Source of the DNA: CANMIH01 sp049116335
GTDB taxonomy: Bacteria > Pseudomonadota > Alphaproteobacteria > Rhodobacterales > Rhodobacteraceae
Direction: 5' to 3'
DNA: 64,000 bases
Assembly (NCBI GenBank): GCA_049116335.1
Contig: JAGDYZ010000018.1
Location: 49,724 to 113,723 of the forward strand
A model generated the notes under the pieces. That model was not told where the DNA came from. It did no database searches and worked only from the letters and a program-made list of their open reading frames with translations. Below are positions 17,404-25,365 of the stretch, piece after piece. The first letter of the stretch is position 1; every line of letters begins with the position of its first letter. Position numbers and translations under genes: made by a program.

Positions 17404-18114
17404 ATGCATTTTGTCACACCGCTTATTCCCGCGACCTTACTGCGCCGCTACAAACGGTTTCTCGCGGACTGTCGGCTTGAAGATGGGCGCGAAATAACCG
17501 CCCATATCGCCAACCCCGGCAGCATGCTTGGCCTGAAAGACGACGGGCAAAAAATCTGGCTCGAACCGAACGATGATCCCAAACGCAAACTGAAATATGC
17601 GTGGCGTCTGGTGGAACATCCGGGCGGCCATTTCACCGGCGTCGACACCGCCGTGCCCAATAGGGTTCTGAAAGCCGCGCTTAAGGCGGGTGAGGTCGCA
17701 GGTTTGACGGGTTATGATCTCGTCCGGCCTGAAGTGAAATATGGTGAAAACAGCCGCATCGATTTCCTTCTGACAAAGGCGGGGCAACCCGATTGTTATG
17801 TCGAGGTCAAATCCGTGACCCTCTCACGCCAGGAGGGATTGGGCGAATTTCCCGATAGCGTTACGGCCCGTGGCACAAAACACCTAGGTGAATTGGCGAA
17901 GATGGCACAGGATGGCCACCGTGCGGTGATGCTCTATCTGGTCCAGCGCACAGATTGCAGTCGAGTGACACTGGCAACCGACATTGACCCGACTTATGCG
18001 GCGGCATTCGCCTCAGCACGGTCCGCCGGTGTCGAAGTTCTTTGTTACTGTTGTGATATCACCCCTGAGGAAATCACGCTGGGGCGCGCCCTGCCCTTCC
18101 ACGATCCCGAGTAG
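17404..18114 (+). CDS. sfsA: SfsA family DNA/RNA nuclease homologue (sugar fermentation stimulation protein)
   Basis: 236 residues, the usual length for SfsA. Family signatures seen: RRYKRFLADC near the N-terminus, AHIANPGSM, the nuclease-like core SRIDFLL plus YVEVKSVTL (PD-(D/E)XK-type Asp, Glu, Lys) and GTKHLGEL. Named from E. coli for an effect on maltose metabolism; a nuclease role has been proposed. GGAGAG precedes the ATG at 17404. A small DUF6500 gene follows 37 bases downstream. Confidence 0.94.
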   Translation: MHFVTPLIPATLLRRYKRFLADCRLEDGREITAHIANPGSMLGLKDDGQKIWLEPNDDPKRKLKYAWRLVEHPGGHFTGVDTAVPNRVLKAALKAGEVAGLTGYDLVRPEVKYGENSRIDFLLTKAGQPDCYVEVKSVTLSRQEGLGEFPDSVTARGTKHLGELAKMAQDGHRAVMLYLVQRTDCSRVTLATDIDPTYAAAFASARSAGVEVLCYCCDITPEEITLGRALPFHDPE

Positions 18115-18151
18115 CAAAAACAGCTCTCACCGCAGCACACCAAGAGGCACC

Positions 18152-18370
18152 ATGCGAGCACACATGAGAACAAAGGCCATTTCTATCTGCGATGAGAAGA
18201 TTGCCAAGAAAGGCGAGACCGTCGGCCTGTCATTCTATGCCTTTTTCTCTAACAAGAACGACGACCCGGACGCGCTTATGGAAATGGCGGAATGGTGGAT
18301 CAAAACCCACAAGTTGGATCATTTTGAGAAAGCCGTGAAAATACGCGAGCTGATACGCTCCGGTGCATGA
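18152..18370 (+). CDS. DUF6500 family small protein
   Basis: 72-residue protein, mostly charged, with ICDEKIAKKGETVG, LSFYAFFSNKNDDP and WWIKTHKLDHFEKAVKIREL. I recognise this as a DUF6500-like small protein of marine proteobacteria; function unknown. The start ATG at 18152 has AGAGG 5 bases upstream; a later Met at residue 5 is an alternative. It follows sfsA by 37 bases on the same strand and is probably co-transcribed. Confidence 0.75.
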   Translation: MRAHMRTKAISICDEKIAKKGETVGLSFYAFFSNKNDDPDALMEMAEWWIKTHKLDHFEKAVKIRELIRSGA

Positions 18371-18408
18371 CGTCAAACGGCACGCGAAAATCTGGAATGT
18401 TATCAACG

Positions 18409-18435
18409 AAAAAGGGGCACCGTTCCGGCGCCCCT
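18409..18435 (-). terminator. Intrinsic terminator of ppaC
   Basis: On the minus strand AGGGGC / GCCCCT stem extended by inner GC pairs, followed by TTTTT, about 70 bases after the ppaC stop at 18503. Confidence 0.75.
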
Positions 18436-18502
18436 AAATCTTCGCATCCCAGCTGATTAGAGCTCAGGCAGAGGCCAAGCTTCGACCTTTGCACTGAAAA
18501 AA

Positions 18503-19423
18503 TCAGACCTTCAGGTTCGGGATGATCTGCTTTTTACGGCTCATGATGCCGGGCAGAACAACATTGTCGCCCTCAACGGTCGCACCAAAGCTTTTCTCAG
18601 CGACACCCTTCACAAGATCATTGGGCACAAGCAGGGTGGCCTGTTCTTTCAGGATATCGACCACAAACAGTAGAACCTGATCCACACCATCTTCGCTTTG
18701 AACGGTCGCAAAGGTCTCCATCAGGCTCGCTTTGCGGCCCAGCGGGATTTCCGGTGCGGTGGTTTCCAGAACCGACACGCGGAATTTGGTGCCGTCCACT
18801 TCGTATTCCTTGCTGTCCATGCGGATCAGCTCGGCATCGGAGAAGGCCGAAACATCGGATTTCGCGGCAAACATCTGCGCGGCGAACTCACCCAGATCAA
18901 TGCCCAGATCTTTTGCCAGAGCTTCGGCCACGGCACGATCTTCGTCGGTGGTGGTGGGCGAACGGAATTCCAGAGTGTCGGAGAGGATGCAGGTCAGCAT
19001 CGCACCTTTGATGGACTCAGGTGCCTTGGCCAGATCGTCGCCAATCATCTTGTGCATAATGGTGGCGGTGCAGGCCAGGGGCTCGATGCGGATGTCGATC
19101 GGGCCTTTGGTTTCCAGACCACCCACCAGCTTGTGGTGGTCGATGATGGCGCGGATGTCGGCGCCATTGATGTTTGCGGGCAGCTCGGCCGGGTTGTTGG
19201 TGTCCACAATCACAACCGGCGCATCATCCGCCACATCGGCGATGATCTCGGGTTTTTCAAAACCCCAGTGCTCCAGCATATAGGCCGCTTCGGTGTTGGG
19301 TTCCCCCAGCAGCACTGGCTTGGCGTCGACGCCTTTGATCTCGTTGAGATACCACGCCCAGATGATCGGCGAGCCGGTGGAATCGGTGTCGGGGGATTTG
19401 TGGCCAAATACCAAGGTGGTCAT
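18503..19423 (-). CDS. ppaC: Manganese-dependent inorganic pyrophosphatase
   Basis: 306-residue family II (DHH) pyrophosphatase, which hydrolyses PPi to two phosphates and drives biosynthesis. Metal ligands visible: H8, D12 and D14 in FGHKSPDTDS, the Asp in VIVDTNN, and IDHHK. The C-terminal DHHA2 domain ends with the substrate-binding SRKKQIIP. This is the typical length for family II. GAGGA precedes the start at 19423. Monocistronic, with a terminator downstream. Confidence 0.96.
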   Translation of the reverse strand: MTTLVFGHKSPDTDSTGSPIIWAWYLNEIKGVDAKPVLLGEPNTEAAYMLEHWGFEKPEIIADVADDAPVVIVDTNNPAELPANINGADIRAIIDHHKLVGGLETKGPIDIRIEPLACTATIMHKMIGDDLAKAPESIKGAMLTCILSDTLEFRSPTTTDEDRAVAEALAKDLGIDLGEFAAQMFAAKSDVSAFSDAELIRMDSKEYEVDGTKFRVSVLETTAPEIPLGRKASLMETFATVQSEDGVDQVLLFVVDILKEQATLLVPNDLVKGVAEKSFGATVEGDNVVLPGIMSRKKQIIPNLKV

Positions 19424-19532
19424 GTTCAGTCCTCGTACAGAATGTCCGGTTTTGCGCGCCTCATAGCGCCCGGGGCAAAGTCTGTCACCCCGTTAGAGGC
19501 CTTCTGCGACCTTGAGCCGTAAACTGTGTTCT

Positions 19533-19548
19533 GGAATGAACGCATTCC
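19533..19548. promoter_or_regulatory. Palindrome GGAATG-N4-CATTCC upstream of ppaC
   Basis: A perfect 6-bp inverted repeat in the 177-base gap between the alkB stop and the ppaC start, next to a run of seven A on the plus strand. It may be an operator or, read on the minus strand, part of the alkB 3' region; T-runs precede the hairpin there, so it does not look like a normal terminator. Confidence 0.3.
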
Positions 19549-19600
19549 CTAGAAAAAAACGCTAGATTCACGATAAACACCGGTTCGGCATCGACATAAG

Positions 19601-20734
19601 TCAGCGCGGCATAGGATTTTGGGCCTTATTGTAGGCCTTCCAATCGGTGATCTCGGGGTAATACATCTGCCGCCAGCGGCGCACTTTCGGGTTCATGATC
19701 TTCTTCCACAGCGGCGGGATCATCGCGGCAATCGCCATCAGCGGATAGCCATGCGGCAGTTGCGGTGCCTCGGCCTCGGAATAGTTCTGCAACAGGGGGA
19801 ACCGGCGGTCGGGTTTGTAGTGATGATCCGAATGGCGCTGAAGGTTGATCATCAGCCAGTTGGTCGCCTTATGCGCGGCGTTCCAGCTGTGGCGCGGTAA
19901 AACATGTTCGTATTTGCCGTCGCCCAAATGTTTGCGGGTCAATCCATAGTGTTCGACATAGTTCACCACCTCAAGCTGCCAGATCGCGATGCTGGCCTGC
20001 ACCGCAAAGAGCATCAGCCCAAACCAGCCCCCAACGATTAGCGCAAAACCCATCATGCCCGCCTGCAAACCCCAATAGAGCCAGAAAGGATTGGTCTTGT
20101 GATGCCAGGGTAGTTTTTTCCGGGCGAGCATATCGCGTTCCGCTTTGAACGCCGAGTGCCAGCATTGCTTTAGAACGCGCGGATAAAACCGATGAAACCC
20201 TTCGTTGTAGCGCGCGGTTACCGGGTCACGCGGTGTGCCCACATAGCGGTGATGCACCAGAAGATGCTCAGACCGGAAATGCGAATACAGCACCATAGCG
20301 AGCAACAGGTCCCCGAGGCGGCGTTCAAACTTGCCCTTCTGATGCAGAAGTTCATGCGCATAAACGATGCCCACCGTGCCGGTCATAACGCCCATGCCGA
20401 ACATAATACCAAAACTTTCCCATCCGCCAAGATGGGCCGCGCGGCTGATATAGGCGATCACACCAAAGAGGGTGACAAACTGCAACGGCACCCAAAGCTG
20501 GGTGATAAGCTTGTACCAATAGAGCTGATCTTCGGTGGTCTCCAGATCTGCGTCGTCGGTGTTCAACCCCACTGCCAGATCAATTGCTGAAAACAAATAC
20601 CACGCCACCAAAGGTGTGACGATCACCCACCATCCGCCCAGTATCGCACCGGTCCAGACCAGAGGGATCAGAATAACAGACAGGAAAAACGGCAAGGCCG
20701 AAGAGAAACGTGCAACCTGTTGGGCCGGGATCAT
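19601..20734 (-). CDS. alkB: Alkane 1-monooxygenase (AlkB-like, membrane di-iron)
   Basis: 377-residue integral membrane hydroxylase. The three histidine boxes are all present: HELLH (H127, H131), EHLLVHH (H157, H161, H162) and RHSDHH near residue 315. The extra alkane hydroxylase signature NYVEHYGL is also there. About six membrane helices. It inserts oxygen at the terminal carbon of medium-chain alkanes, using rubredoxin as electron donor. No rubredoxin or rubredoxin reductase gene is adjacent, so electron supply must come from elsewhere. A related fatty-acid or terpenoid hydroxylase cannot be excluded. Confidence 0.9.
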   Translation of the reverse strand: MIPAQQVARFSSALPFFLSVILIPLVWTGAILGGWWVIVTPLVAWYLFSAIDLAVGLNTDDADLETTEDQLYWYKLITQLWVPLQFVTLFGVIAYISRAAHLGGWESFGIMFGMGVMTGTVGIVYAHELLHQKGKFERRLGDLLLAMVLYSHFRSEHLLVHHRYVGTPRDPVTARYNEGFHRFYPRVLKQCWHSAFKAERDMLARKKLPWHHKTNPFWLYWGLQAGMMGFALIVGGWFGLMLFAVQASIAIWQLEVVNYVEHYGLTRKHLGDGKYEHVLPRHSWNAAHKATNWLMINLQRHSDHHYKPDRRFPLLQNYSEAEAPQLPHGYPLMAIAAMIPPLWKKIMNPKVRRWRQMYYPEITDWKAYNKAQNPMPR

Positions 20735-20857
20735 GGAACTGCTCCGATTTTTTGCCGCAGTGTAACGTGGTAACAGATATCTCCCAAGAAAAGCTTTTAC
20801 GCCTTGCGCAAGGTCAAATCAATCGTGTGGCTCACCCTTTGATACAGGGTCATGAAG

Positions 20858-20955
20858 CGTCACTTAGGGGAGCCCCAGACTGCGGGTGGGGGTGAAGCCC
20901 CCGCCCATGGGGGCGGTCGGGGGCTGCCCGGCCTGCGTCCGGGCATTGGGTTTGC
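20858..20955. repeat. GC-rich stem-loop stretch after L,D-transpeptidase-like gene
   Basis: A dense run of GGGGG/CCCCC hairpins directly after the stop at 20958 (minus sense). In that sense it contains GCCCCCGACCGCC, also found in the post-gene repeat at 33588-33649, but it lacks the GGAGTATTT tail. Probably a degenerate relative of that repeat, possibly a terminator. Confidence 0.45.
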
Positions 20956-20957
20956 CA

Positions 20958-21710
20958 CTACTTCTCCACGTCGAACCGGTACTCCGCCCTCACCACCGTC
21001 ACCTGCGGGGGGCGTTTGTCGGTTTCGAACAGCGCGTAGCCCTCTTGCAGGGTGCGCCAATATCTCAGCCAGGGATTTGCGGCCTCGCGTGCCAGACGGT
21101 TGGCCGTCATGTGGAAGGGAAAGGTATGTACCGGCACCTCGGTCTGGCCGGCCTGTTGTGCGGCTTCGACGATCAGATAGATCTCTTCGATACCGGCGTC
21201 GGTCATGGCGTAGCAGCCAATCGACAGACAATCGCCATGCACCATCAGAAAACTACCCGTACGCCCTTGGGCCTGATCATAGGCATTGGGAAAGCCGAGA
21301 TTAAACGACAGGTGATAGCTGCTGTTGGGGTTCATCGCCGCGGCGCTCACACGGTAAAACCCTTCAGGAGATTGGCCATCCCCCTCTTTGAGTTTCGGCC
21401 CCAGATCGCCCGAATAATTGCAGATCTCATAGGTTTTGAACCGCTGGTACTCGGCCCCGGCGTCGAGCCAGACTTCCAACTGGTTCTCTTCCTTAAAGAT
21501 GCGGATAAAACTGGGCGCCCCAAGGGTCAGACCCTTAGCCCGCATCTCGCGCTGCAGCTGAGGGCGCACCCGCGCGCGGATCTCATCTATGTCTCTTGGC
21601 ACTCTGGTCAAACGCCCATAGCCCGAGATCACATAGGGTTTGAACGCCGTCGCCGCCAGAACGGTGGCGAGGATCACTGCGCAGAGAAGTATCATCCACC
21701 GCCACGACAT
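20958..21710 (-). CDS. L,D-transpeptidase family protein (YafK-like, YkuD domain)
   Basis: 250 residues. An N-terminal membrane anchor or uncleaved signal (about 4-22, MILLCAVILATVLAA) is followed by a periplasmic domain with the L,D-transpeptidase active-site motif HGDCLSIGC (His, then the catalytic Cys in SIGCYAM). The family cross-links or trims peptidoglycan or attaches lipoprotein; the YafK-like branch is less well understood. It begins 4 bases after the mutY stop, so the two are probably co-transcribed although functionally unrelated. Confidence 0.87.
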   Translation of the reverse strand: MSWRWMILLCAVILATVLAATAFKPYVISGYGRLTRVPRDIDEIRARVRPQLQREMRAKGLTLGAPSFIRIFKEENQLEVWLDAGAEYQRFKTYEICNYSGDLGPKLKEGDGQSPEGFYRVSAAAMNPNSSYHLSFNLGFPNAYDQAQGRTGSFLMVHGDCLSIGCYAMTDAGIEEIYLIVEAAQQAGQTEVPVHTFPFHMTANRLAREAANPWLRYWRTLQEGYALFETDKRPPQVTVVRAEYRFDVEK

Positions 21711-21714
21711 GGGC

Positions 21715-22761
21715 CTAGGCTTTCAACAGATCAAAGGCTTTGCGCATCACCGTGGGCAGGTTTTCGCGGTCAAATTCATCCTCTGCCACAAACGCCCCGC
21801 GATGAGGTGCACGTTCCATCGGCACTAGCGCCGTTTTGACCGTCAACCGCAGGTGAAAATGGGTGAAGGTATGCCGTGCCTCACCGTCCAGAGTTTTCCA
21901 CTCGGCCCGAATGGGGGCGTTCTCGGCGGGCGGCTCTTCGCCCCACTCAGATCCGGGCCAGCCCAGCATGCCCCCCAGCAATCCGCTCTCTGGTCGGGTC
22001 TCCAAAAGCCACGCACCGTCGACACGCCGGGCAAGATAGGCAATGCCCAACCGGGTCGGTTTCTTTTTCTTCGGGGTTTTCTTGGGCAGTTCGGCGGCCG
22101 TCCCGGCCTCCCACGCAGCGCAGGATGTCCGCCACGGGCACAACCCACAGGCCGGGTTCTTGGGCGAACAGATCGTCGCCCCAAGATCCATCACCGCCTG
22201 CGCATAATCGCCGGGGCGCTCTTTTGGTGTCAGCGCGGCTGCATACTCAGTGAAGGTCGCTTTGGCACCGGGCAATGGGCTGTGATCATCATGCAGACGC
22301 GCCATCACCCGTTCGACATTGCCATCCAGCACGGTCTCTGACGCATCAAAGGCGATCGAGGCAATGGCGGCCGCGGTGTAGGGGCCAACCCCGGGCAGGG
22401 TCAAAAGCGTTTCACGATCCCTCGGGAACTGGCCTTGAAACTCCTGCGCCACGACGCGGGCGCATTTCAACAGATTGCGGGCGCGGGCGTAATAGCCAAG
22501 ACCGGCCCAGGCGGCCATGACATCGGCATCTTCCGCCGCCGCCAGATCTTTGACTGTGGGCCAGCGGCTGGTGAACACCTCGAAATAGCTTTTGACCGCC
22601 GCCACGGTCGTCTGCTGCAGCATGATCTCGGACATCCAGACCCGATAGGGATCGGGCCAGATGCCGCGTGCCCGGTCTGACGGGCTGATCCGCCAGGGCA
22701 ACACACGGGCATTGTGGTCATACCACTCTAAAAGGGCGTCTGCGGTGGCCTGTTCACGCAA
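21715..22761 (-). CDS. mutY: A/G-specific adenine DNA glycosylase
   Basis: 348 residues. MutY removes adenine mispaired with 8-oxoguanine. Visible: SEIMLQQT (catalytic Glu), the helix-hairpin-helix LPGVGPYTA followed by the catalytic Asp region VLDGNVERV, and the [4Fe-4S] cysteines C-X6-C-X2-C-X5-C in CSPKNPACGLCPWRTSC. The C-terminal NUDIX-like domain recognises 8-oxoG. Start: TTG at 22761 with GAGGA nine bases upstream fits family length; GTG at 22800 is in frame but would add 13 residues and lacks a ribosome-binding site. Divergent from dciA. Confidence 0.94.
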   Translation of the reverse strand: MREQATADALLEWYDHNARVLPWRISPSDRARGIWPDPYRVWMSEIMLQQTTVAAVKSYFEVFTSRWPTVKDLAAAEDADVMAAWAGLGYYARARNLLKCARVVAQEFQGQFPRDRETLLTLPGVGPYTAAAIASIAFDASETVLDGNVERVMARLHDDHSPLPGAKATFTEYAAALTPKERPGDYAQAVMDLGATICSPKNPACGLCPWRTSCAAWEAGTAAELPKKTPKKKKPTRLGIAYLARRVDGAWLLETRPESGLLGGMLGWPGSEWGEEPPAENAPIRAEWKTLDGEARHTFTHFHLRLTVKTALVPMERAPHRGAFVAEDEFDRENLPTVMRKAFDLLKA

Positions 22762-22847
22762 GTGTGAGATTCCTCTAAAGCGGGCAATTGGGGCTGGCAC
22801 CCGGAACTTTGGCCACTAAGATAGCGCCTGACGAAAGGATGCAAGAC

Positions 22848-23381
22848 ATGTCCAAGCGCAAAAGCACAACATATGGCTTTGCCCGCACCTCAAAGCTGGT
22901 GCAATCGCGGGTGCGCTCGGTCACAGAATCGCGCGGGTTCGCCCAGTCGCGGGTCTTGACCCATTGGGAAGAAATCGTCGGCCCTGACACCGCCGCCATG
23001 ACCCGCCCGGTTGAGGTAAGTTACGGTGGGAAAGGCGGTTTTGGTGCGACACTTGTGGTTTTGACCACCGGAGCCAACGCGCCTTTGGTGCAGATGAAGC
23101 TGGGCGAAATCCTTGAACGCATCAATTCGGTCTATGGCTATCGCGCCATTGCCCGCATCCGTGTCACGCAGACCGCCCCCACCGGCTTTGCCCAGGGGCA
23201 GGTCGACTTTGTCCATCGGCCAAAAGCCGCGCAACCCAAGCCAGATCCCGCCGCCGAAGCCCGCGCCCGCGCAGCCACACAGGATGTTGGCGACGACGGA
23301 TTGCGCGCGGCGCTTGAACGGCTGGCAACAAATGTCATATCGAAACAAAGCCGTGCGAAAGCCCGGCCCACAAAATTTTAA
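22848..23381 (+). CDS. dciA: DciA family protein (DUF721)
   Basis: 177 residues, DUF721/DciA family. In bacteria lacking DnaC or DnaI, DciA loads the replicative helicase DnaB. The KH-like core is recognisable: VLTHWEEIVGPDTAAMTRPVEV and LVVLTTGANAPLVQMKLGEILERINSVYGY. The C-terminal 60 residues are Pro/Ala/Arg-rich and likely disordered. The start at 22848 follows AAAGGA by 8 bases; an ATG nine bases earlier is possible. Divergent from mutY; 16 bases upstream of the DsbA-like gene. Confidence 0.87.
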   Translation: MSKRKSTTYGFARTSKLVQSRVRSVTESRGFAQSRVLTHWEEIVGPDTAAMTRPVEVSYGGKGGFGATLVVLTTGANAPLVQMKLGEILERINSVYGYRAIARIRVTQTAPTGFAQGQVDFVHRPKAAQPKPDPAAEARARAATQDVGDDGLRAALERLATNVISKQSRAKARPTKF

Positions 23382-23397
23382 GCAGAGGCAAGACTCC

Positions 23398-24072
23398 ATG
23401 AAACGGTTTATCTCGGCAGCCGCAGTAGCGGTCACACTGATCGGCGGCGGCGCCTGGTATTTCACCCAAGGCACCGGCCCGGCCCAGACCGGCTTTGCCC
23501 TGCCCGGTGCAGCGGTGGCCCAGTCAAGCGGCGAGGTTGATATCTCGGGCATCGTTGAAATGGTGCAGGGCAACCCCGACGCCACCGTTGAGGTGATCGA
23601 ATATGCCTCTTACACCTGCCCGCACTGTGCCAACTTTCACAGCAGCGTCTACAAGGACCTGAAGAAAGACTACATCGACACGGGCAAAATCAAGTTTGTT
23701 TACCGTGAAGTGTATTTCGACAAATACGGCATGTGGGGATCGATGATTGCCCGCTGTGGTGGCCCCGAAAAATTCTTTGGCATCACTGACCTGATCTACA
23801 AAGGCCAGCGTGAGTGGACCCGTGCCGGTTCTGAGGCGGCGATTGCGGATGAGCTGCGCAAAATTGGTCTTCTGGCTGGCATTGGCAAAGACGAACTCGA
23901 CAGCTGTCTGAGTGATGGCGACAAGCTCCGCGCATTGGTGACCTGGTATCAGCAGAATGCACAGGCCGATGATATCACCTCGACCCCGTCGTTCCTGATC
24001 AACGGCCAGAAATACAGCAACATGAACTACGCTGATTTCTCGGCCACTCTGGACGAAAAGCTGGGCGAATAA
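23398..24072 (+). CDS. DsbA family thiol:disulfide oxidoreductase (periplasmic)
   Basis: 224 residues. N-terminal signal or anchor (1-20, AAAVAVTLIGGGAWYF), then a thioredoxin fold with inserted helical domain. The active site is C74-P-H-C77 (SYTCPHCANF), and the cis-proline loop is TSTPSFLING. This is the DsbA/DsbG-like branch with CPHC, which oxidises or isomerises disulfides in exported proteins. AGAGG upstream supports the start. Co-transcribed with dciA by spacing; a strong terminator follows. Confidence 0.93.
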   Translation: MKRFISAAAVAVTLIGGGAWYFTQGTGPAQTGFALPGAAVAQSSGEVDISGIVEMVQGNPDATVEVIEYASYTCPHCANFHSSVYKDLKKDYIDTGKIKFVYREVYFDKYGMWGSMIARCGGPEKFFGITDLIYKGQREWTRAGSEAAIADELRKIGLLAGIGKDELDSCLSDGDKLRALVTWYQQNAQADDITSTPSFLINGQKYSNMNYADFSATLDEKLGE

Positions 24073-24093
24073 GCCAAGCAACATAAGACGTGA

Positions 24094-24121
24094 AAAGGCC
24101 GGGCACTATCCCGGCTTTTTT
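24094..24121 (+). terminator. Intrinsic terminator of dsbA-type gene
   Basis: GCCGGG / CCCGGC stem flanked by A and T tracts, 6-base loop, six T after the stem, about 25 bases beyond the stop at 24072. Confidence 0.9.
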
Positions 24122-24181
24122 GTGCCAGAACGACAGGTCGGACCGGCATCTGGACATATAGGGCCGCTTTGGCCTAGCAAC

Positions 24182-24210
24182 AAAAAAAGGCGGAGCCCTG
24201 CCCCGCCTTT
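24182..24210 (-). terminator. Intrinsic terminator of saccharopine dehydrogenase operon
   Basis: On the minus strand AAAGGCGG / CCGCCTTT stem running into seven T, about 25 bases after the stop at 24235. Confidence 0.85.
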
Positions 24211-24234
24211 CGCATTCTAGGATCGTCAGCCCGT

Positions 24235-25365
24235 TCAGGCCAGATGATCGACCTTCATCAGGTGCTGTGCCAAAGTCTGAATCTCATCCATCCAGCGGTT
24301 CACCAATTTGGGATCTGAGGGGGCGGCGTGAACGCCCGGTGCGATCTCGCGGTTGATCACCGATTCAATGGCCATCGACACAGGATAGGACACAAGGCGC
24401 GCCATGGCCGAGCTGCGCTCGTCACCCCAGGCATCCATAACCCAGGTCTGGTGCCACACCGGTGTGCCTTCTTTTTCCGCCTGCAGCGCGACACAGAGCA
24501 CCACGCGATCCGGTTCACCTTCGTCGTAGGCGTTTTCCTTGAGCAACTGATCTGCGATTTCCTGCAGGCGTTCGTCACTTGCGGTGCCCGCTTCGGCAAA
24601 GATATCGGCCCAGGCCTCAGCCCAGCCATTCAGGCGCAGGGTGCCGCGCACAAAGTCTTTGACCTTCCAGTCTGCGCCAAAGTTGTAATCTTCCATAAAC
24701 GGCAGTGAATCGCGGTTCGGGTAGACCTCAAAGCTTTCTGGTGTGGCCAGCGGCGCGTCATAGCGGCTGATCGCATCCCAGGGCTTGGAGACGTTGAGTT
24801 CCGAGAACTGACGGATTGACCGCGACGGCGAGCGCAGCGCTTTGAGCACGCCAACCGGCGCCCAGCTGAATTTATAGCGGAAGGCATTGGCGATCTTCGG
24901 CACGCCCCCGCAATAGGAGGTAAAGCTGATCGCGTTGTCCGCGTCATAGGCATCCGAGGCTTTGTAAGCCGCAACCAGATCATGCGCCATCAGGTGGTCG
25001 ATGCCCGGATCAAGGCCCACTTCGTTGACCACACGCGACCCGGCGGCCTTTGCCTTGGCGTCGAGCGCGCGCATTTCTGGCGCGATATACGACGACGAGA
25101 CAAAATGCGCGTTTTTCGCAATCGCCACCTCGGCCAGCGGCACATGCCAGTCACCGGGCAACATCGAAACAACCACATCCTCTGCCGCCAGCTCGGCACT
25201 CAGCGTGTCGATGTCAAAGGCACGGATCTTGTCGGTCAGATCACCAACGGCCTCTTGGGCCTTTTCGACGGTCCGGTTCCAGACCACAACGTCTTGGCCC
25301 GCCTCGATCAGGCGGCGCAGGCCGGGAACGGCGCTCAGGCCAGTGCCACACCAATGGATTGTCAT
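24235..25365 (-). CDS. Saccharopine dehydrogenase family protein (second of pair)
   Basis: 376 residues. N-terminal Rossmann-like segment beginning IHWCGTGLSAVPGLRRL and a catalytic-domain stretch NEVGLDPGIDHLMAHDLV, which is the hallmark of saccharopine dehydrogenases that release glutamate and aminoadipate semialdehyde (SDH-type). Also SFTSYCGGVPKIANAF. With its upstream neighbour it should degrade lysine through saccharopine. Starts by a four-base overlap with the upstream gene, so it is translationally coupled. Alternative: carboxynorspermidine-type dehydrogenase, less likely given the partner. Confidence 0.88.
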   Translation of the reverse strand: MTIHWCGTGLSAVPGLRRLIEAGQDVVVWNRTVEKAQEAVGDLTDKIRAFDIDTLSAELAAEDVVVSMLPGDWHVPLAEVAIAKNAHFVSSSYIAPEMRALDAKAKAAGSRVVNEVGLDPGIDHLMAHDLVAAYKASDAYDADNAISFTSYCGGVPKIANAFRYKFSWAPVGVLKALRSPSRSIRQFSELNVSKPWDAISRYDAPLATPESFEVYPNRDSLPFMEDYNFGADWKVKDFVRGTLRLNGWAEAWADIFAEAGTASDERLQEIADQLLKENAYDEGEPDRVVLCVALQAEKEGTPVWHQTWVMDAWGDERSSAMARLVSYPVSMAIESVINREIAPGVHAAPSDPKLVNRWMDEIQTLAQHLMKVDHLA

